NCBI GenBank assembly: GCA_946535455.1
Contig: CAMNDO010000001.1
Location: forward strand, 1 to 19,255
Source: an uncultured Caryophanales bacterium
GTDB lineage: Bacteria; Bacillota_I; Bacilli_A; RF39; UBA660
Length of the DNA: 19,255 bases
Direction of reading: 5' to 3'
Both the position numbers and the translations under genes were made by a program. Positions 6,215 to 15,098 of this stretch are shown here, one piece after another. The notes beneath the pieces were generated by a model. It saw only the letters and a program-made list of their open reading frames with translations. It did no database searches and had not been told where the DNA came from. Numbering within the stretch: the stretch's first letter is position 1; each line of letters opens with the position of its first letter.

Positions 6215-8449
6215 ATGGCCAAAAGAAAAAGAAGAAGAAAAAGAAAAGAAACTTTTGAAATTTCGATTGAATTATATGCAGTATTGTTTGTGATTGCTGC
6301 AATATTAGGAATTGGAAAACTAGGAAAAGCCGGTAAATTAGTGGCTTCTTTTGCGTTGTTCTTAACAGGATCTGCTTATATTGTTTTCTTAGTATTACTT
6401 TTTATCATTGGAATTTATGTATTAGTCAAAAGAGATTGGCCAGAGTTTTTCTCTCATAAAATGTTAGGAATTTATTTATTTGTTATTGGAATGTTAACAT
6501 TAATGCATTGGGATTTTGTCATTCAAAATGATTCCAATAGTAGTGTGATTTTTAAAGAGACAATCGATCAATTAACACAAGGATTCCATGGAATTATGAA
6601 TAGTGGAACTTTTGCAGAAACGATATCGGTTGGAGGAGGAATCATTGGAGGAATTTTTGCCATTATTTTCTCTTATTTAGGATCGATTTTAGGAATGCAG
6701 ATCATTAGTGTGATCTTTATTGTCGTAGGAATTTGTATGTTTACAGGATTCTCTATTTTAGAGTTTATTCGTGAAAAGATTGTCATTGTAAAAGAGTATA
6801 CTTCTAATGTGGAAGAAGAAGATGACGAAGAAGAATCCATGTTTTCTAAGAAAGTGAAAATTAGTAATGGTAGTGAAGAAGAATTACCAAAACAAACTTT
6901 TAAGAATATAGAAGAATTGAAGAAAGTACAAACACAAAATGAAGAAGTAGAAGAAGAAAAAGAAAGTTCTACTGCTGTTGTGAATCCAAGTTATCAATTA
7001 CCACCAATGGATCTTTTGAAAGAACCAAAAAATAAAAATGTAGGTATGGATAATGCGACGATTGAAGATAATATTCAAAAACTAGAAAAAGTATTAAAGA
7101 GCTTTAATGTTATTGCGAAGGTAGTAGAAGTTCATGTAGGGCCTACGGTTTCTCAATATGAGTTAGAAATTGCTTCTGGTACTAGGGTAAATAAAATTAC
7201 AACATTAAGTCGTGAAATTGCTTTGGCACTATCGAAAAAAGATGTTCGTATTGAAGCTCCTATTCCAGGAAAGAGTACCGTAGGAGTGGAATTTGCGAAT
7301 GATACTCCGAATGCCGTTAGTTTCCGTGAAATTATGGATAGTAAAATGATGAAACAATCTCCAGAAAAGAAATTAATGGTTCCTCTTGGAAAAAGTATTA
7401 TGGGAGATATTGGAGTTTGTGAAATTAATAAAATGCCACATATGTTAATTGCTGGTACAACAGGTTCTGGTAAATCGGTGTGTGTGAATGGTATTATTTG
7501 TTCTATTTTGATGAGAGCAAAACCAGATGAAGTCAAACTAGCAATGGTCGATCCAAAAGTAGTAGAATTATCCGTTTATAATGATATTCCACATTTAATG
7601 TGTCCAGTGGTATCGGATCCAAAACAAGCTGCTGTTTTACTACAAAAAATGGTCAATGAAATGGAAAAAAGATACCATATGTTTGGAAGTACAGGAACCA
7701 AACAAATTGAAGGATATAATGCTTATGTAGAAAAACACAATAAGAAAAATCCAAATGAACCGATGCAGAAGATGCCATACATCGTTATCATTATTGATGA
7801 GTTGTCAGACTTAATGATGGTAGCTGCGAAAGAAGTAGAAGCATCCATCTTACGAATTACGCAAAAAGCAAGAGCAGCAGGAATTCATTTGATTGTCGCA
7901 ACACAAAGACCATCTACGGAAGTCATTACGGGATTGATCAAAGCCAATATTCCATCGCGTATTGCTTTCGCAGTAGGAAGTGGAATTGATTCTAGAACCA
8001 TCTTAGACCAAATAGGAGCAGAAAAACTATTAGGAAAAGGAGATATGTTATTCTTACCAATTGGAATGAATTCTCCTGTACGTATTCAAGGATCTTTTAT
8101 TACCGATGATGAAATTCATAAAATTATTCATTGGACGAAGAATCAACAAGAAAAAAGTTATGATGATGATTTTATGAAATTAGATTCTATCAAAGAAGAA
8201 AAAACCGATGTAGAAGGAACTTCTTCTAGTAGTGGGGAAGATGATTTATATGATCAAATCGTAGATTTTGTTGTCAAACAACAAAAAGCATCCGCATCTC
8301 TTTTACAAAGAAAATTTAAAATTGGATACAATAAAGCGGCTACTATGATTGATACATTAGAAGAAAATGGTGTGATTGGACCTGCTACTGGAAACTCTAA
8401 ACCAAGAGAAGTTTTAATTCAATTTAGTGAAGAAGAGGAAGAAAACTAG
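6215..8449 (+). CDS. ftsK: FtsK/SpoIIIE family DNA translocase
   Basis: This 744-aa septal ATPase pumps chromosomal DNA through the closing division (or sporulation) septum. About four membrane helices occupy residues 17-185, followed by an acidic linker (198-250). The alpha/beta translocase core carries Walker A GTTGSGKS (414-421) and Walker B IVIIIDEL (523-530). The C-terminal gamma winged helix (about 676-738, with KFKIGYNKAATMID) reads polarity sequences on DNA. Length and the short linker match Bacillus SpoIIIE/SftA-type proteins rather than the longer E. coli FtsK. A ymfF/ymfH pair lies two genes downstream, as near spoIIIE in Bacillus. Whether the host sporulates cannot be told here, so ftsK is the neutral name. 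Confidence 0.95.
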   Translation: MAKRKRRRKRKETFEISIELYAVLFVIAAILGIGKLGKAGKLVASFALFLTGSAYIVFLVLLFIIGIYVLVKRDWPEFFSHKMLGIYLFVIGMLTLMHWDFVIQNDSNSSVIFKETIDQLTQGFHGIMNSGTFAETISVGGGIIGGIFAIIFSYLGSILGMQIISVIFIVVGICMFTGFSILEFIREKIVIVKEYTSNVEEEDDEEESMFSKKVKISNGSEEELPKQTFKNIEELKKVQTQNEEVEEEKESSTAVVNPSYQLPPMDLLKEPKNKNVGMDNATIEDNIQKLEKVLKSFNVIAKVVEVHVGPTVSQYELEIASGTRVNKITTLSREIALALSKKDVRIEAPIPGKSTVGVEFANDTPNAVSFREIMDSKMMKQSPEKKLMVPLGKSIMGDIGVCEINKMPHMLIAGTTGSGKSVCVNGIICSILMRAKPDEVKLAMVDPKVVELSVYNDIPHLMCPVVSDPKQAAVLLQKMVNEMEKRYHMFGSTGTKQIEGYNAYVEKHNKKNPNEPMQKMPYIVIIIDELSDLMMVAAKEVEASILRITQKARAAGIHLIVATQRPSTEVITGLIKANIPSRIAFAVGSGIDSRTILDQIGAEKLLGKGDMLFLPIGMNSPVRIQGSFITDDEIHKIIHWTKNQQEKSYDDDFMKLDSIKEEKTDVEGTSSSSGEDDLYDQIVDFVVKQQKASASLLQRKFKIGYNKAATMIDTLEENGVIGPATGNSKPREVLIQFSEEEEEN

Positions 8450-8466
8450 TTTTCTTTCTTTTATTT
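8435..8466 (+). terminator. Intrinsic terminator of ftsK with the stop codon in the loop
   Basis: AGGAAGAAAA (8436-8445) pairs with TTTTCTTTCT (8450-8459), with one G-U pair, around loop CTAG. That loop holds the TAG stop (8447-8449). A T-rich tail follows. Confidence 0.6.
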
Positions 8467-8467
8467 A

Positions 8468-8476
8468 TGATACAAT
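8468..8476 (+). promoter_or_regulatory. Extended -10 promoter for the lipoprotein gene
   Basis: TGATACAAT: TG one base before TACAAT (8471-8476). The -35 region falls inside the ftsK terminator and has no good hexamer. The predicted leader is about 16 nt. Confidence 0.5.
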
Positions 8477-8498
8477 AATACTATGAGGAGTGATTCCT

Positions 8499-8945
8499 AT
8501 GAAAAAATGGATACTTTTTCTTCTTGTATTTAGTCTTTGTTTTTTGATGGTAGGATGTCAATCAAAAACAAAAGAGAAGAAAAAAGAAAAGAATATGGAC
8601 GTAAAAAAGGAGATAACGATGAATATTAAGATAGATGAAAAAGATTATGTCATTTCATTAGAAGACAATGAAACATCAGAAGAATTATTAAAACATCTTC
8701 CTTTAGAATTTACCATGCAAGAATTAAATGGAAATGAAAAATATTATGATTTAGATTTCTCTTTACCGATGAGTACTTATGAACCAAAAACCATTCAAAA
8801 AGGAGATGTCATGTTATTTGGATCCAATTGTTTGGTCATTTTTTACAAAACATTTGATACGAGTTATTCATATACCAAAATTGGTACCATTGAAAATTTA
8901 GAAGATTTAGGAAGAGAAAATGTCTCTGTCAAACTAGAAAAATAG
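8499..8945 (+). CDS. Lipoprotein with a cyclophilin-like fold domain
   Basis: This 148-aa protein has a lipoprotein signal peptide (basic start, hydrophobic core) ending in MVGC, so C20 is the likely lipidated residue. A Lys-rich linker follows. The rest matches the cyclophilin-like domain (Cyclophil_like, PF18050) in its order of motifs: LEDNETSEELLKHLPL, ELNGNEKYY, then GDVMLFGSNCLVIFYK and TSYSYTKIG. These small beta-barrels lack proven isomerase activity and their role is unknown. The frame opens with GTG at 8490, but GAGGAGTGAT (8485-8494) fits the ATG at 8499 (8-nt spacing) and the GTG lies within it. It has its own promoter and terminator. Confidence 0.85.
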   Translation: MKKWILFLLVFSLCFLMVGCQSKTKEKKKEKNMDVKKEITMNIKIDEKDYVISLEDNETSEELLKHLPLEFTMQELNGNEKYYDLDFSLPMSTYEPKTIQKGDVMLFGSNCLVIFYKTFDTSYSYTKIGTIENLEDLGRENVSVKLEK

Positions 8946-8972
8946 AGGGAGAATATTATTCTCTTTTTTTTT
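8945..8972 (+). terminator. Intrinsic terminator after the lipoprotein gene
   Basis: GAGAAT (8949-8954) pairs with ATTCTC (8958-8963) around loop ATT, extended by G-U and A-T pairs. Nine T's begin at 8964. Confidence 0.75.
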
Positions 8973-8978
8973 ATTTGT

Positions 8979-8987
8979 TGTTATAAT
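8979..8987 (+). promoter_or_regulatory. Extended -10 promoter for deoD and the M16 pair
   Basis: TGTTATAAT with a perfect TATAAT (8982-8987), identical to the extended -10 of rpmG. The -35 position lies in the preceding terminator stem. The leader is about 18 nt. Confidence 0.6.
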
Positions 8988-9011
8988 AAAGAAAAGAAAG
9001 AGAGGGTGTTT

Positions 9012-9725
9012 ATGCCAACAGCTCATATTGAAAGTAAATTAGAAGATATCGCACCAGTTGTCTTAATGCCAGGAGATCCATTACGTGCCAAATATATCGC
9101 AGAAAACTTTTTAGAAGATGCGGTATTAATCAATCAAGTACGAAATATGTTTGGATATACGGGTCTATATAAAGGAAAACGTGTAACTGTTTTTGCGTCT
9201 GGAATGGGAATTCCTAGTATTGGAATTTATTCTTATGAATTATTTCAATTTTATAATGTAGAAAAAATCATTCGAATTGGAACTTGTGGATCGTTCCATG
9301 AAGATATCAAATTATTAGATGTGATTTTATCCAGTGGTGCTTATTGTAAAAGTCATTTCGATCAATTGCTAGATGGGGTAGATATTGATTTTATTCAATC
9401 TTCTGATGATTTAAATCGAAAAATTATGAATGCTTCTAAAGTCAAAGGAATTGATTTAAAATATGGAAAAACCATTACATCCGATGTGTTTGATTTATAT
9501 GCAGATTCCAAAGAACAATTTCGAGAGAATTTTCCCAATATGAACTTCTTATCCGTAGAGATGGAAGCATTTGGACTTTTCTATATTGCGAAAAAACTAG
9601 GAAAAGAAGCATCTTGTTTAATGACTGTTGTGGATTCTTTATATGATAAGAGAAGTTTAAGTAGTGAAGAAAGACAAACTTCTTTGAATCAAATGATTGA
9701 AATTGCATTAGATTCTATTCTTTAG
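9012..9725 (+). CDS. deoD: Purine-nucleoside phosphorylase, DeoD type
   Basis: A 237-aa hexameric PNP of the purine salvage pathway that splits purine (deoxy)nucleosides with phosphate into base and (deoxy)ribose-1-phosphate. Visible site elements are H5, GDPLRA (21-26, phosphate site with R25), R44, SGMGIPS (63-69), RIGTCGS (88-94), SVEMEA (181-186, ribose contacts) and D208 in TVVDS, the general acid. Position 207 is Val where E. coli DeoD has Ser. The frame opens with GTG at 9006, but that lies inside the Shine-Dalgarno GAGGGTG, and the ATG at 9012 gives the family's usual MPTxHI start. Two M16 peptidase genes follow in the same transcript after a 25-bp gap. Confidence 0.95.
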   Translation: MPTAHIESKLEDIAPVVLMPGDPLRAKYIAENFLEDAVLINQVRNMFGYTGLYKGKRVTVFASGMGIPSIGIYSYELFQFYNVEKIIRIGTCGSFHEDIKLLDVILSSGAYCKSHFDQLLDGVDIDFIQSSDDLNRKIMNASKVKGIDLKYGKTITSDVFDLYADSKEQFRENFPNMNFLSVEMEAFGLFYIAKKLGKEASCLMTVVDSLYDKRSLSSEERQTSLNQMIEIALDSIL

Positions 9726-9750
9726 AACATACTAAAAAAGAGGTGATTGT

Positions 9751-11025
9751 ATGGAATGTATTCATAAAGATCTAGGTTCTTATCAATACCATTTTATTCC
9801 AACAAAAGAATTTAAAACCATTACTCTTCGTGTGGTTTTTCATACTCCAATTGTGAAAGAAGACATTACTAAGAGATTGGTTTTATCGGATATTCTATTT
9901 CAATCTTCTAATAAATATCGTAGTAAAAGAGAATTAACCATTCAAGCAGAAGAATTATATGCTGCGGATATTTCCATTCACTTACAAAGAGTAGGAAATT
10001 ATTTATTTACAAACTTTAATCTACAAGTATTAGAAGATCAATATACAGAAGAAGGAAATTTAGAAAAGTCTTTTGCTTTTCTACAAGAAATTTTATTTTC
10101 TCCTGATGTCAAAAAATCTTCGTTTTCCAAAGAAAAACTAGATATTGTAAAAAATAAAGTAAGAGTCAATATTGATTCTATGAAAGAAGATGCGAAAGGA
10201 TATAGTCTTCTTCGTTTAATGGAAAATTATGATAAAGAAAGTCCTATTTCGTATCGTATGATTGGATATTTAGAAGATTTAGAAAAAATCGATGGAGAAA
10301 ACTTATATGAGACGTATCAAAAAATGATTCAACATGATTATGTCGATATTTTTGTTATTGGAGATTTTGATTCTCAAGAAATGTTAGAAAAAGTGAAAAA
10401 GTATTTTCATTTTCCAACTGTGAAAAAAAGAAAAAAACCATATGCATTATCAAATAAAAAAATTCGAAAAAGAAAATTATATGCGAAAGAGACTATTTCG
10501 AATTCTCAATCCAAATTAGGAATTGTTTGTCCTTTATCGAAAATGAGTGATTATGAGAAGAATTATTCTATGGTACTTGCGAATTTAATCTTAGGAGGAG
10601 GAACAGATTCCAAATTGTTCCAAAATGTAAGAGAGAAGAATTCTTTATGTTATACCATTTATTCTAATTATCAAAAACTAGACCAAGCACTAATCATTTC
10701 CGCAGGAATTGATCGTGTGAATTATAAAAAAACAGTAGAATTGATTCAAAAGAATATAGGAATGATGAAAAAAGGGAAAATTACAAATCAAGAAATGCAA
10801 ATGGCAAAAGAGTTTTATTTATCTTCTTTAGAATCAGTTTATGAAAGTCAAAATAGTATGATTCATGAATGTATGGCAGAATCTATCTTAGGGTTAGATC
10901 CTATTGATCAAAGAAGAGAAATCATGAGGAATGTCAAAAAAGGAGATATTGTAAAAGCAAGTAAAAAAATTCATATGGATACGATATTTTTATTGGAGGG
11001 GATTGGTCATGAAGAAGAAGTTTAA
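9751..11025 (+). CDS. M16 family protein, YmfF-like non-catalytic partner
   Basis: This 424-aa protein has the two-lobed layout of M16 metallopeptidases. It lacks the HxxEH zinc motif in the N-terminal half, where YmfH-type partners carry it. The C-terminal half keeps the conserved region LGGGTDSKLFQNVREKNSLC and YTIYSNY, the Arg/Tyr substrate-binding segment of non-catalytic subunits. It pairs with the next gene, which has the zinc motif, and the 17-bp overlap implies coupled translation and probably a heterodimer, as for Bacillus YmfF/YmfH. No signal peptide is seen, so it is likely cytoplasmic. The substrate is unknown. GAGGTGAT lies just upstream of the ATG. Confidence 0.85.
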   Translation: MECIHKDLGSYQYHFIPTKEFKTITLRVVFHTPIVKEDITKRLVLSDILFQSSNKYRSKRELTIQAEELYAADISIHLQRVGNYLFTNFNLQVLEDQYTEEGNLEKSFAFLQEILFSPDVKKSSFSKEKLDIVKNKVRVNIDSMKEDAKGYSLLRLMENYDKESPISYRMIGYLEDLEKIDGENLYETYQKMIQHDYVDIFVIGDFDSQEMLEKVKKYFHFPTVKKRKKPYALSNKKIRKRKLYAKETISNSQSKLGIVCPLSKMSDYEKNYSMVLANLILGGGTDSKLFQNVREKNSLCYTIYSNYQKLDQALIISAGIDRVNYKKTVELIQKNIGMMKKGKITNQEMQMAKEFYLSSLESVYESQNSMIHECMAESILGLDPIDQRREIMRNVKKGDIVKASKKIHMDTIFLLEGIGHEEEV

Positions 11026-12271
11026 AGGATTTGAACAAGTATATTATCAAGAAACATTAGAAAACGGATTAACATTATTTATGATTCCATATCCCAATAA
11101 AAAGAATTATTTTATGAGTTATGCCACTCGTTATGGAAGTGAAGTTTTTGAATTTACAGATTCTCATAAAAAAACACATCAACCACCACGTGGAGTTGCG
11201 CACTTCCTAGAACATAAAATGTTTGAACAAGAAGATGGAGTCGATCCTTTTACTTATTTTTCAAAAAGTGGAACGGATTCCAATGCTTCTACTTCTTTTG
11301 ATAGTACACAATATATTTGTTCCGGAATGAAAAATTTTGAAGGGAATTTACGTTATTTATTACAGTATGTGAATAGTCCTTATTTTACAAAAGAAAATGT
11401 AGAAAAAGAAAAAGGGATTATCGCAGAAGAAATTAAAATGTATGAAGATATGCCAGACTTTCAACTAGAAATGAAGTTAAGAGAATGTATTTATGAAAAA
11501 CATCCTAGAAGAGTGGATATTGCTGGAGAAGTAGAAGATATTATGCAAATCACAAAAGAAGATTTGTATGCTTGTTATGAAAATTTCTATGTTCCCAATA
11601 ATATGTTTTTACTAATTGTAGGAAACTTTGATCCAGAAGAAGCTAAAAAAATTGTAGAAGAAGAATTAGGAAAAAAGAAAAAGAAAGCTCTTCCAAAAGT
11701 GAAAAGTGTAAAAGAAAAAGAGGAAGTATTTGAAAAAAGAAAAGAATTATCTCTTCCTGTAGAAGTTCCTAAAATAGGATTTGGATTAAAAGTTTCGACA
11801 AAGGCTTTTAAAATGAAAGAATTAGAATTGAATTATTATCTTTCGATGTTAACTTCTTTATTATTTGGATCAAGTTCTTTATTTTTAGATTTTGTTCGAA
11901 AAGAAAAAATCATGAATGGTTATTATATTGATTGGGAAGTCATCAAAGATTTTCGTGTATTTTACTTTATGGCAAATTCTATGGATCCAGATGCTTTAGA
12001 AAAAGAAATTTTACAAGCATGGAAAAAAATGGATATTACAGAAGAAGCTTTTGAAAGAATGAAAAAAGTTTGGATTGCAAGAGAAGTAAGAATGTCTGAT
12101 GATATTGATGCTATGGAAAGTAATAGTTATGATGATATTGTGCAGTATGGAGAAATTATTCCGAATAAGATAGATATTATCAAAAAATTAGAATTCCAAA
12201 AATTAAAAGAAATCATCAAGAAAATCAATTTTAAAAATTATAGTATTGTCAAAGTAAATTGTGTAAAGTAA
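11009..12271 (+). CDS. M16 family zinc peptidase, YmfH-like catalytic partner
   Basis: This 420-aa peptidase carries the inverted zinc motif HFLEH (H65, H69 ligands; E68 catalytic). The third ligand is E140 or E141 in IIAEEIKMYED (E141 fits the usual spacing), and the family stretch SNASTSFDSTQY (91-102) follows. The start is set by GGAGGGGAT (10995-11003), 9 nt before the ATG. An upstream in-frame TTG at 11003 is less likely. It overlaps the ymfF-like gene by 17 bp. In Bacillus the same pair lies downstream of spoIIIE, as here (with a lipoprotein gene and deoD in between). It probably degrades or processes peptides in the cytosol; no export signal is seen. The stop codon lies in the loop of a downstream hairpin. 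Confidence 0.92.
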   Translation: MKKKFKGFEQVYYQETLENGLTLFMIPYPNKKNYFMSYATRYGSEVFEFTDSHKKTHQPPRGVAHFLEHKMFEQEDGVDPFTYFSKSGTDSNASTSFDSTQYICSGMKNFEGNLRYLLQYVNSPYFTKENVEKEKGIIAEEIKMYEDMPDFQLEMKLRECIYEKHPRRVDIAGEVEDIMQITKEDLYACYENFYVPNNMFLLIVGNFDPEEAKKIVEEELGKKKKKALPKVKSVKEKEEVFEKRKELSLPVEVPKIGFGLKVSTKAFKMKELELNYYLSMLTSLLFGSSSLFLDFVRKEKIMNGYYIDWEVIKDFRVFYFMANSMDPDALEKEILQAWKKMDITEEAFERMKKVWIAREVRMSDDIDAMESNSYDDIVQYGEIIPNKIDIIKKLEFQKLKEIIKKINFKNYSIVKVNCVK

Positions 12272-12290
12272 ATTCTTTCCACAATTTATT
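12256..12290 (+). terminator. Hairpin at the end of the ymfH-like gene, probable terminator
   Basis: AAATTGTG (12256-12263) pairs with CACAATTT (12280-12287), and AAAG (12265-12268) with CTTT (12275-12278), with one mismatch between the two helices. The loop TAAATT contains the TAA stop. The T-tract is poor, so efficiency is uncertain. Confidence 0.5.
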
Positions 12291-12318
12291 TGTGATATGA
12301 AATGATTTTTGATATAAT
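12290..12318 (+). promoter_or_regulatory. Promoter for the 302-aa membrane protein
   Basis: TTGTGA (12290-12295) is 17 bp from a perfect TATAAT (12313-12318) with a TGA extension (12310-12312). The predicted leader is about 19 nt with AGAGGTG before the ATG. Confidence 0.7.
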
Positions 12319-12343
12319 GGTAGTAGAGAATAGAGGTGTCTTT

Positions 12344-13252
12344 ATGGATTTTAAAATCGGAGATGAAATCGAAGAAAACGTAGACGAAGAAGAAAATGGC
12401 TATCGTGGAATGCCAAAATGGTTTCCCATCGCAGTTATTGTAGCTTGTGCACTTTTCTTTGGACTTACCGTGTTCTTTATTAGTAATGCTTTATTTGGAA
12501 AAAAAGTGGTAGAACCAGAACCTATGAAAAGTATTAAGTTAGATTTGAATGATGAGAATGTTCAAATATTATATGGATACGTTACTTATGGAACAAAAAA
12601 CGAAAGAAATGATAAATTTGTTACCAATAGTACGGTTACGTTAGATACTTTTAATAATACCGAAAAATTCTATTATGCTTTACAATTTGCACAAGTAGAA
12701 GATTTTGCGGCTACTGGTAGAGTCGATGAAAAAAATCGTAAAATATATCATATTGCTTCTGCGAAAATTAAAACCTATATGCAACGATATTTTGGACCTA
12801 ATGTATCGTATCAGAATAATGTGACGATGTCATATCCATTTACTTTCCGTATTAATGGACAAAATGTAGGGCTACTAAGTTATTCGAATATTGAAGATGG
12901 ATTTGATACAGTGTTTGAGGGTTTAGAAGAAGATATTAATCCTTCTGAAGTTGTGCTTCCTTACTATGGACAATTAGTGAGTGCAGAAAAAAAACCAGAT
13001 GGATCTCATGAATTAGTAGAAAAAGTAATTTATACGACATCAGAAAAAGTAGGAGAATCTTATCAAGTGTCCATTTATGGAGATCCTGCAAAAACAAAAT
13101 TATTGGATACAAAGTCAGTGACCGTAGAAAGTTTGATTATGAGTCCTATTTCGGTATCGGATTATTTAGACGATGCGACAGAAATTACGTATCTATTTGG
13201 TTTAAATGGAAATACCTTGTATTTTACGAGTAGTAAGATGACAAAACAATAA
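12344..13252 (+). CDS. Single-pass membrane protein with large extracellular domain, unknown
   Basis: This 302-aa protein has an acidic cytoplasmic N-terminus (1-22), one membrane helix (about 27-51) and a beta-rich extracellular domain of about 250 residues without cysteines. I recognise no catalytic motif or family. The frame is open back to 12302, but AGAGGTG (12332-12338) supports the ATG at 12344, and the TATAAT lies inside the upstream extension, ruling that start out. It has its own promoter and terminator between the M16 pair and the lepA operon. The type II topology suggests a cell-surface or wall-associated role, which is inference only. Confidence 0.75.
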   Translation: MDFKIGDEIEENVDEEENGYRGMPKWFPIAVIVACALFFGLTVFFISNALFGKKVVEPEPMKSIKLDLNDENVQILYGYVTYGTKNERNDKFVTNSTVTLDTFNNTEKFYYALQFAQVEDFAATGRVDEKNRKIYHIASAKIKTYMQRYFGPNVSYQNNVTMSYPFTFRINGQNVGLLSYSNIEDGFDTVFEGLEEDINPSEVVLPYYGQLVSAEKKPDGSHELVEKVIYTTSEKVGESYQVSIYGDPAKTKLLDTKSVTVESLIMSPISVSDYLDDATEITYLFGLNGNTLYFTSSKMTKQ

Positions 13253-13279
13253 AAGTACTATAAAAAGTACTTTTTTTTT
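13251..13279 (+). terminator. Intrinsic terminator before lepA
   Basis: A 9-bp stem (13251-13259 with 13266-13274) around AGTACT repeats, with loop ATAAAA and a T-run to 13279. The T-run abuts the lepA extended -10. Confidence 0.8.
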
Positions 13280-13287
13280 GATATAAT
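13279..13287 (+). promoter_or_regulatory. Extended -10 promoter for the lepA operon
   Basis: TGATATAAT with a perfect TATAAT (13282-13287). The last T of the terminator tract is the T of the TG element. No -35 match is present at 16-18 bp, where the terminator hairpin lies. The start near 13294 gives a leader of about 11 nt beginning at the Shine-Dalgarno. Confidence 0.6.
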
Positions 13288-13304
13288 TTGATAAGAGGTG
13301 GATT

Positions 13305-15095
13305 ATGAAACAAGAGAATATTCGTAACTTTTGTATCATTGCCCATATTGATCATGGTAAGAGTACTCTAGCGGATCGTATTTTAGAATTAACAGGTGCG
13401 ATTGATAAAAGGGAATTAAAAAGTCAAATGTTAGATTCTATGGATTTAGAAAGAGAAAGAGGAATTACCATCAAATTAAATGCAGTACAATTAATCTACC
13501 ATAAAGAGGAAGATTATTATTTGAATTTGATTGATACACCTGGGCATGTCGATTTTTCTTATGAAGTATCTCGTAGTTTAGCAGCTTGTGAGGGTGCTCT
13601 TTTAGTAGTGGATGCTTCTCAAGGAATTGAAGCTCAGACTTTAGCAAATCTTTATCTTGCTTTGGATAATCATTTAACGGTGATTCCTGTCATTAATAAG
13701 ATTGATCTTCCATCCGCAGATCCAGAAAAGGTCATCAAAGAACTAGAAAATATTGGATTTGAAAAAGAAGATATACTATTGACGAGTGCCAAAACAGGAG
13801 AAGGTGTTTTAGAATTATTAGACAAAGTGATTGAAAAAATACCATCACCCAAAGGAGAAAGAAAAAATCCATTAAAAGCATTAATTTTTGATAGTGTTTT
13901 TGATTCTTATCGTGGAGTTATCACAAGTATTCGTGTGATGGAGGGATCTGTGAAAGTAGGAGATACTATCCAAATGATGGAAACAGGAGCTACATATGAT
14001 GTTGTAGGATTATCCATCAATACTCCAAAAGAAGTAGAAGTGAAAGAATTATCGGCAGGAGATGTTGGGTATTTATATGCTTCTATTAAAAGTATTTCAG
14101 ATGTTCATGTAGGAGATACGATTACTTTACATGATAATCCTTGTAAAGAAGCGCTTCCTGGATATAAACCTATGAAACCTATGGTATATTGTGGACTTTA
14201 CCCAATTGAATCGAATCAATTTGAAGACTTAAGAGAAGCATTAGATAAAATGAAATTAAATGATGCCGCATTAACTTTTGAACCAGAAACTTCCAAGGCG
14301 CTTGGTTTTGGTTTCCGATGCGGATTTTTAGGTCTCCTTCACATGGAAGTCATTGAAGAAAGAATTGAAAGAGAATTTGGAATCGACCTCATCGCAACTT
14401 CTCCTTCCGTTATTTACCAAGTAGAATTAACCGATCATACTCTTGTCTATGTAGATAGTCCTGTCAAAATGCCAAGACGAGAAAAAATTCATAAAACATT
14501 AGAACCTTATGTCAATATCAGTGTATTTACTCCAAGTGATTATATCGGCCCTGTAATGGAACTATGTCAAAATAAAAGAGGAAACTTTATCCATATGGAA
14601 TACTTAGATGATACTAGAGTCAGTATTCATTATGAAATTCCTCTATCGGAAATTGTATATGATTTTTTTGATAAATTAAAATCTTTCACAAAAGGATATG
14701 CCTCTTTTGATTATGAGATGAAAGATTATCAAGAAAGTGAATTAGTCAAAATGGATATTTTATTAAATGGAGAAATTGTCGATGCATTATCGGTTATTGT
14801 TCATAAAGATTTTGCTTATTCTAGAGGACGTGCTGTGGTAGAAAAATTAAAAGAAGTGATTCCTCGTCAGATGTTTGAAGTTCCTATTCAAGCTGCCATT
14901 GGGCAACACGTTATCGCAAGAACTGACATCAAAGCCATGAGAAAAAACGTTTTAGCAAAATGTTATGGAGGAGACATTACTCGTAAGAAAAAACTATTAG
15001 AAAAGCAAAAAGAAGGAAAGAAGAGAATGAAACAAATTGGTAGTGTAGAAGTACCGCAAGAAGCATTCTTATCGATTCTTTCTACAAAGGAGTAA
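13305..15095 (+). CDS. lepA: Elongation factor 4 (LepA), ribosome-associated GTPase
   Basis: This 596-aa GTPase is full length for the family. It acts on translating ribosomes (back-translocation or initiation/assembly roles have been proposed). G motifs are clear: P-loop AHIDHGKS (13-20), RERGITIK (50-57), DTPGH (77-81) and NKID (131-134). EF-G-like domains II, III and V follow. The LepA-specific C-terminal domain is recognised by [20 protein letters not shown] and [18 protein letters not shown] precedes the ATG. It heads an operon with a multi-HTH regulator, hemW and an HD-domain gene; lepA-hemW proximity is common in Bacillota. Confidence 0.97.
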   Translation: MKQENIRNFCIIAHIDHGKSTLADRILELTGAIDKRELKSQMLDSMDLERERGITIKLNAVQLIYHKEEDYYLNLIDTPGHVDFSYEVSRSLAACEGALLVVDASQGIEAQTLANLYLALDNHLTVIPVINKIDLPSADPEKVIKELENIGFEKEDILLTSAKTGEGVLELLDKVIEKIPSPKGERKNPLKALIFDSVFDSYRGVITSIRVMEGSVKVGDTIQMMETGATYDVVGLSINTPKEVEVKELSAGDVGYLYASIKSISDVHVGDTITLHDNPCKEALPGYKPMKPMVYCGLYPIESNQFEDLREALDKMKLNDAALTFEPETSKALGFGFRCGFLGLLHMEVIEERIEREFGIDLIATSPSVIYQVELTDHTLVYVDSPVKMPRREKIHKTLEPYVNISVFTPSDYIGPVMELCQNKRGNFIHMEYLDDTRVSIHYEIPLSEIVYDFFDKLKSFTKGYASFDYEMKDYQESELVKMDILLNGEIVDALSVIVHKDFAYSRGRAVVEKLKEVIPRQMFEVPIQAAIGQHVIARTDIKAMRKNVLAKCYGGDITRKKKLLEKQKEGKKRMKQIGSVEVPQEAFLSILSTKE

Positions 15096-15098
15096 AAT

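Noticed and set aside
7153..7536. 127-aa minus-strand frame opposite ftsK
   Set aside because: It lies across the Walker A region of ftsK with no start signal; a shadow frame.
12302..12343. Upstream ATG extending the 302-aa membrane protein
   Set aside because: The TATAAT at 12313-12318 would be inside the coding region, and AGAGGTG fits the ATG at 12344.
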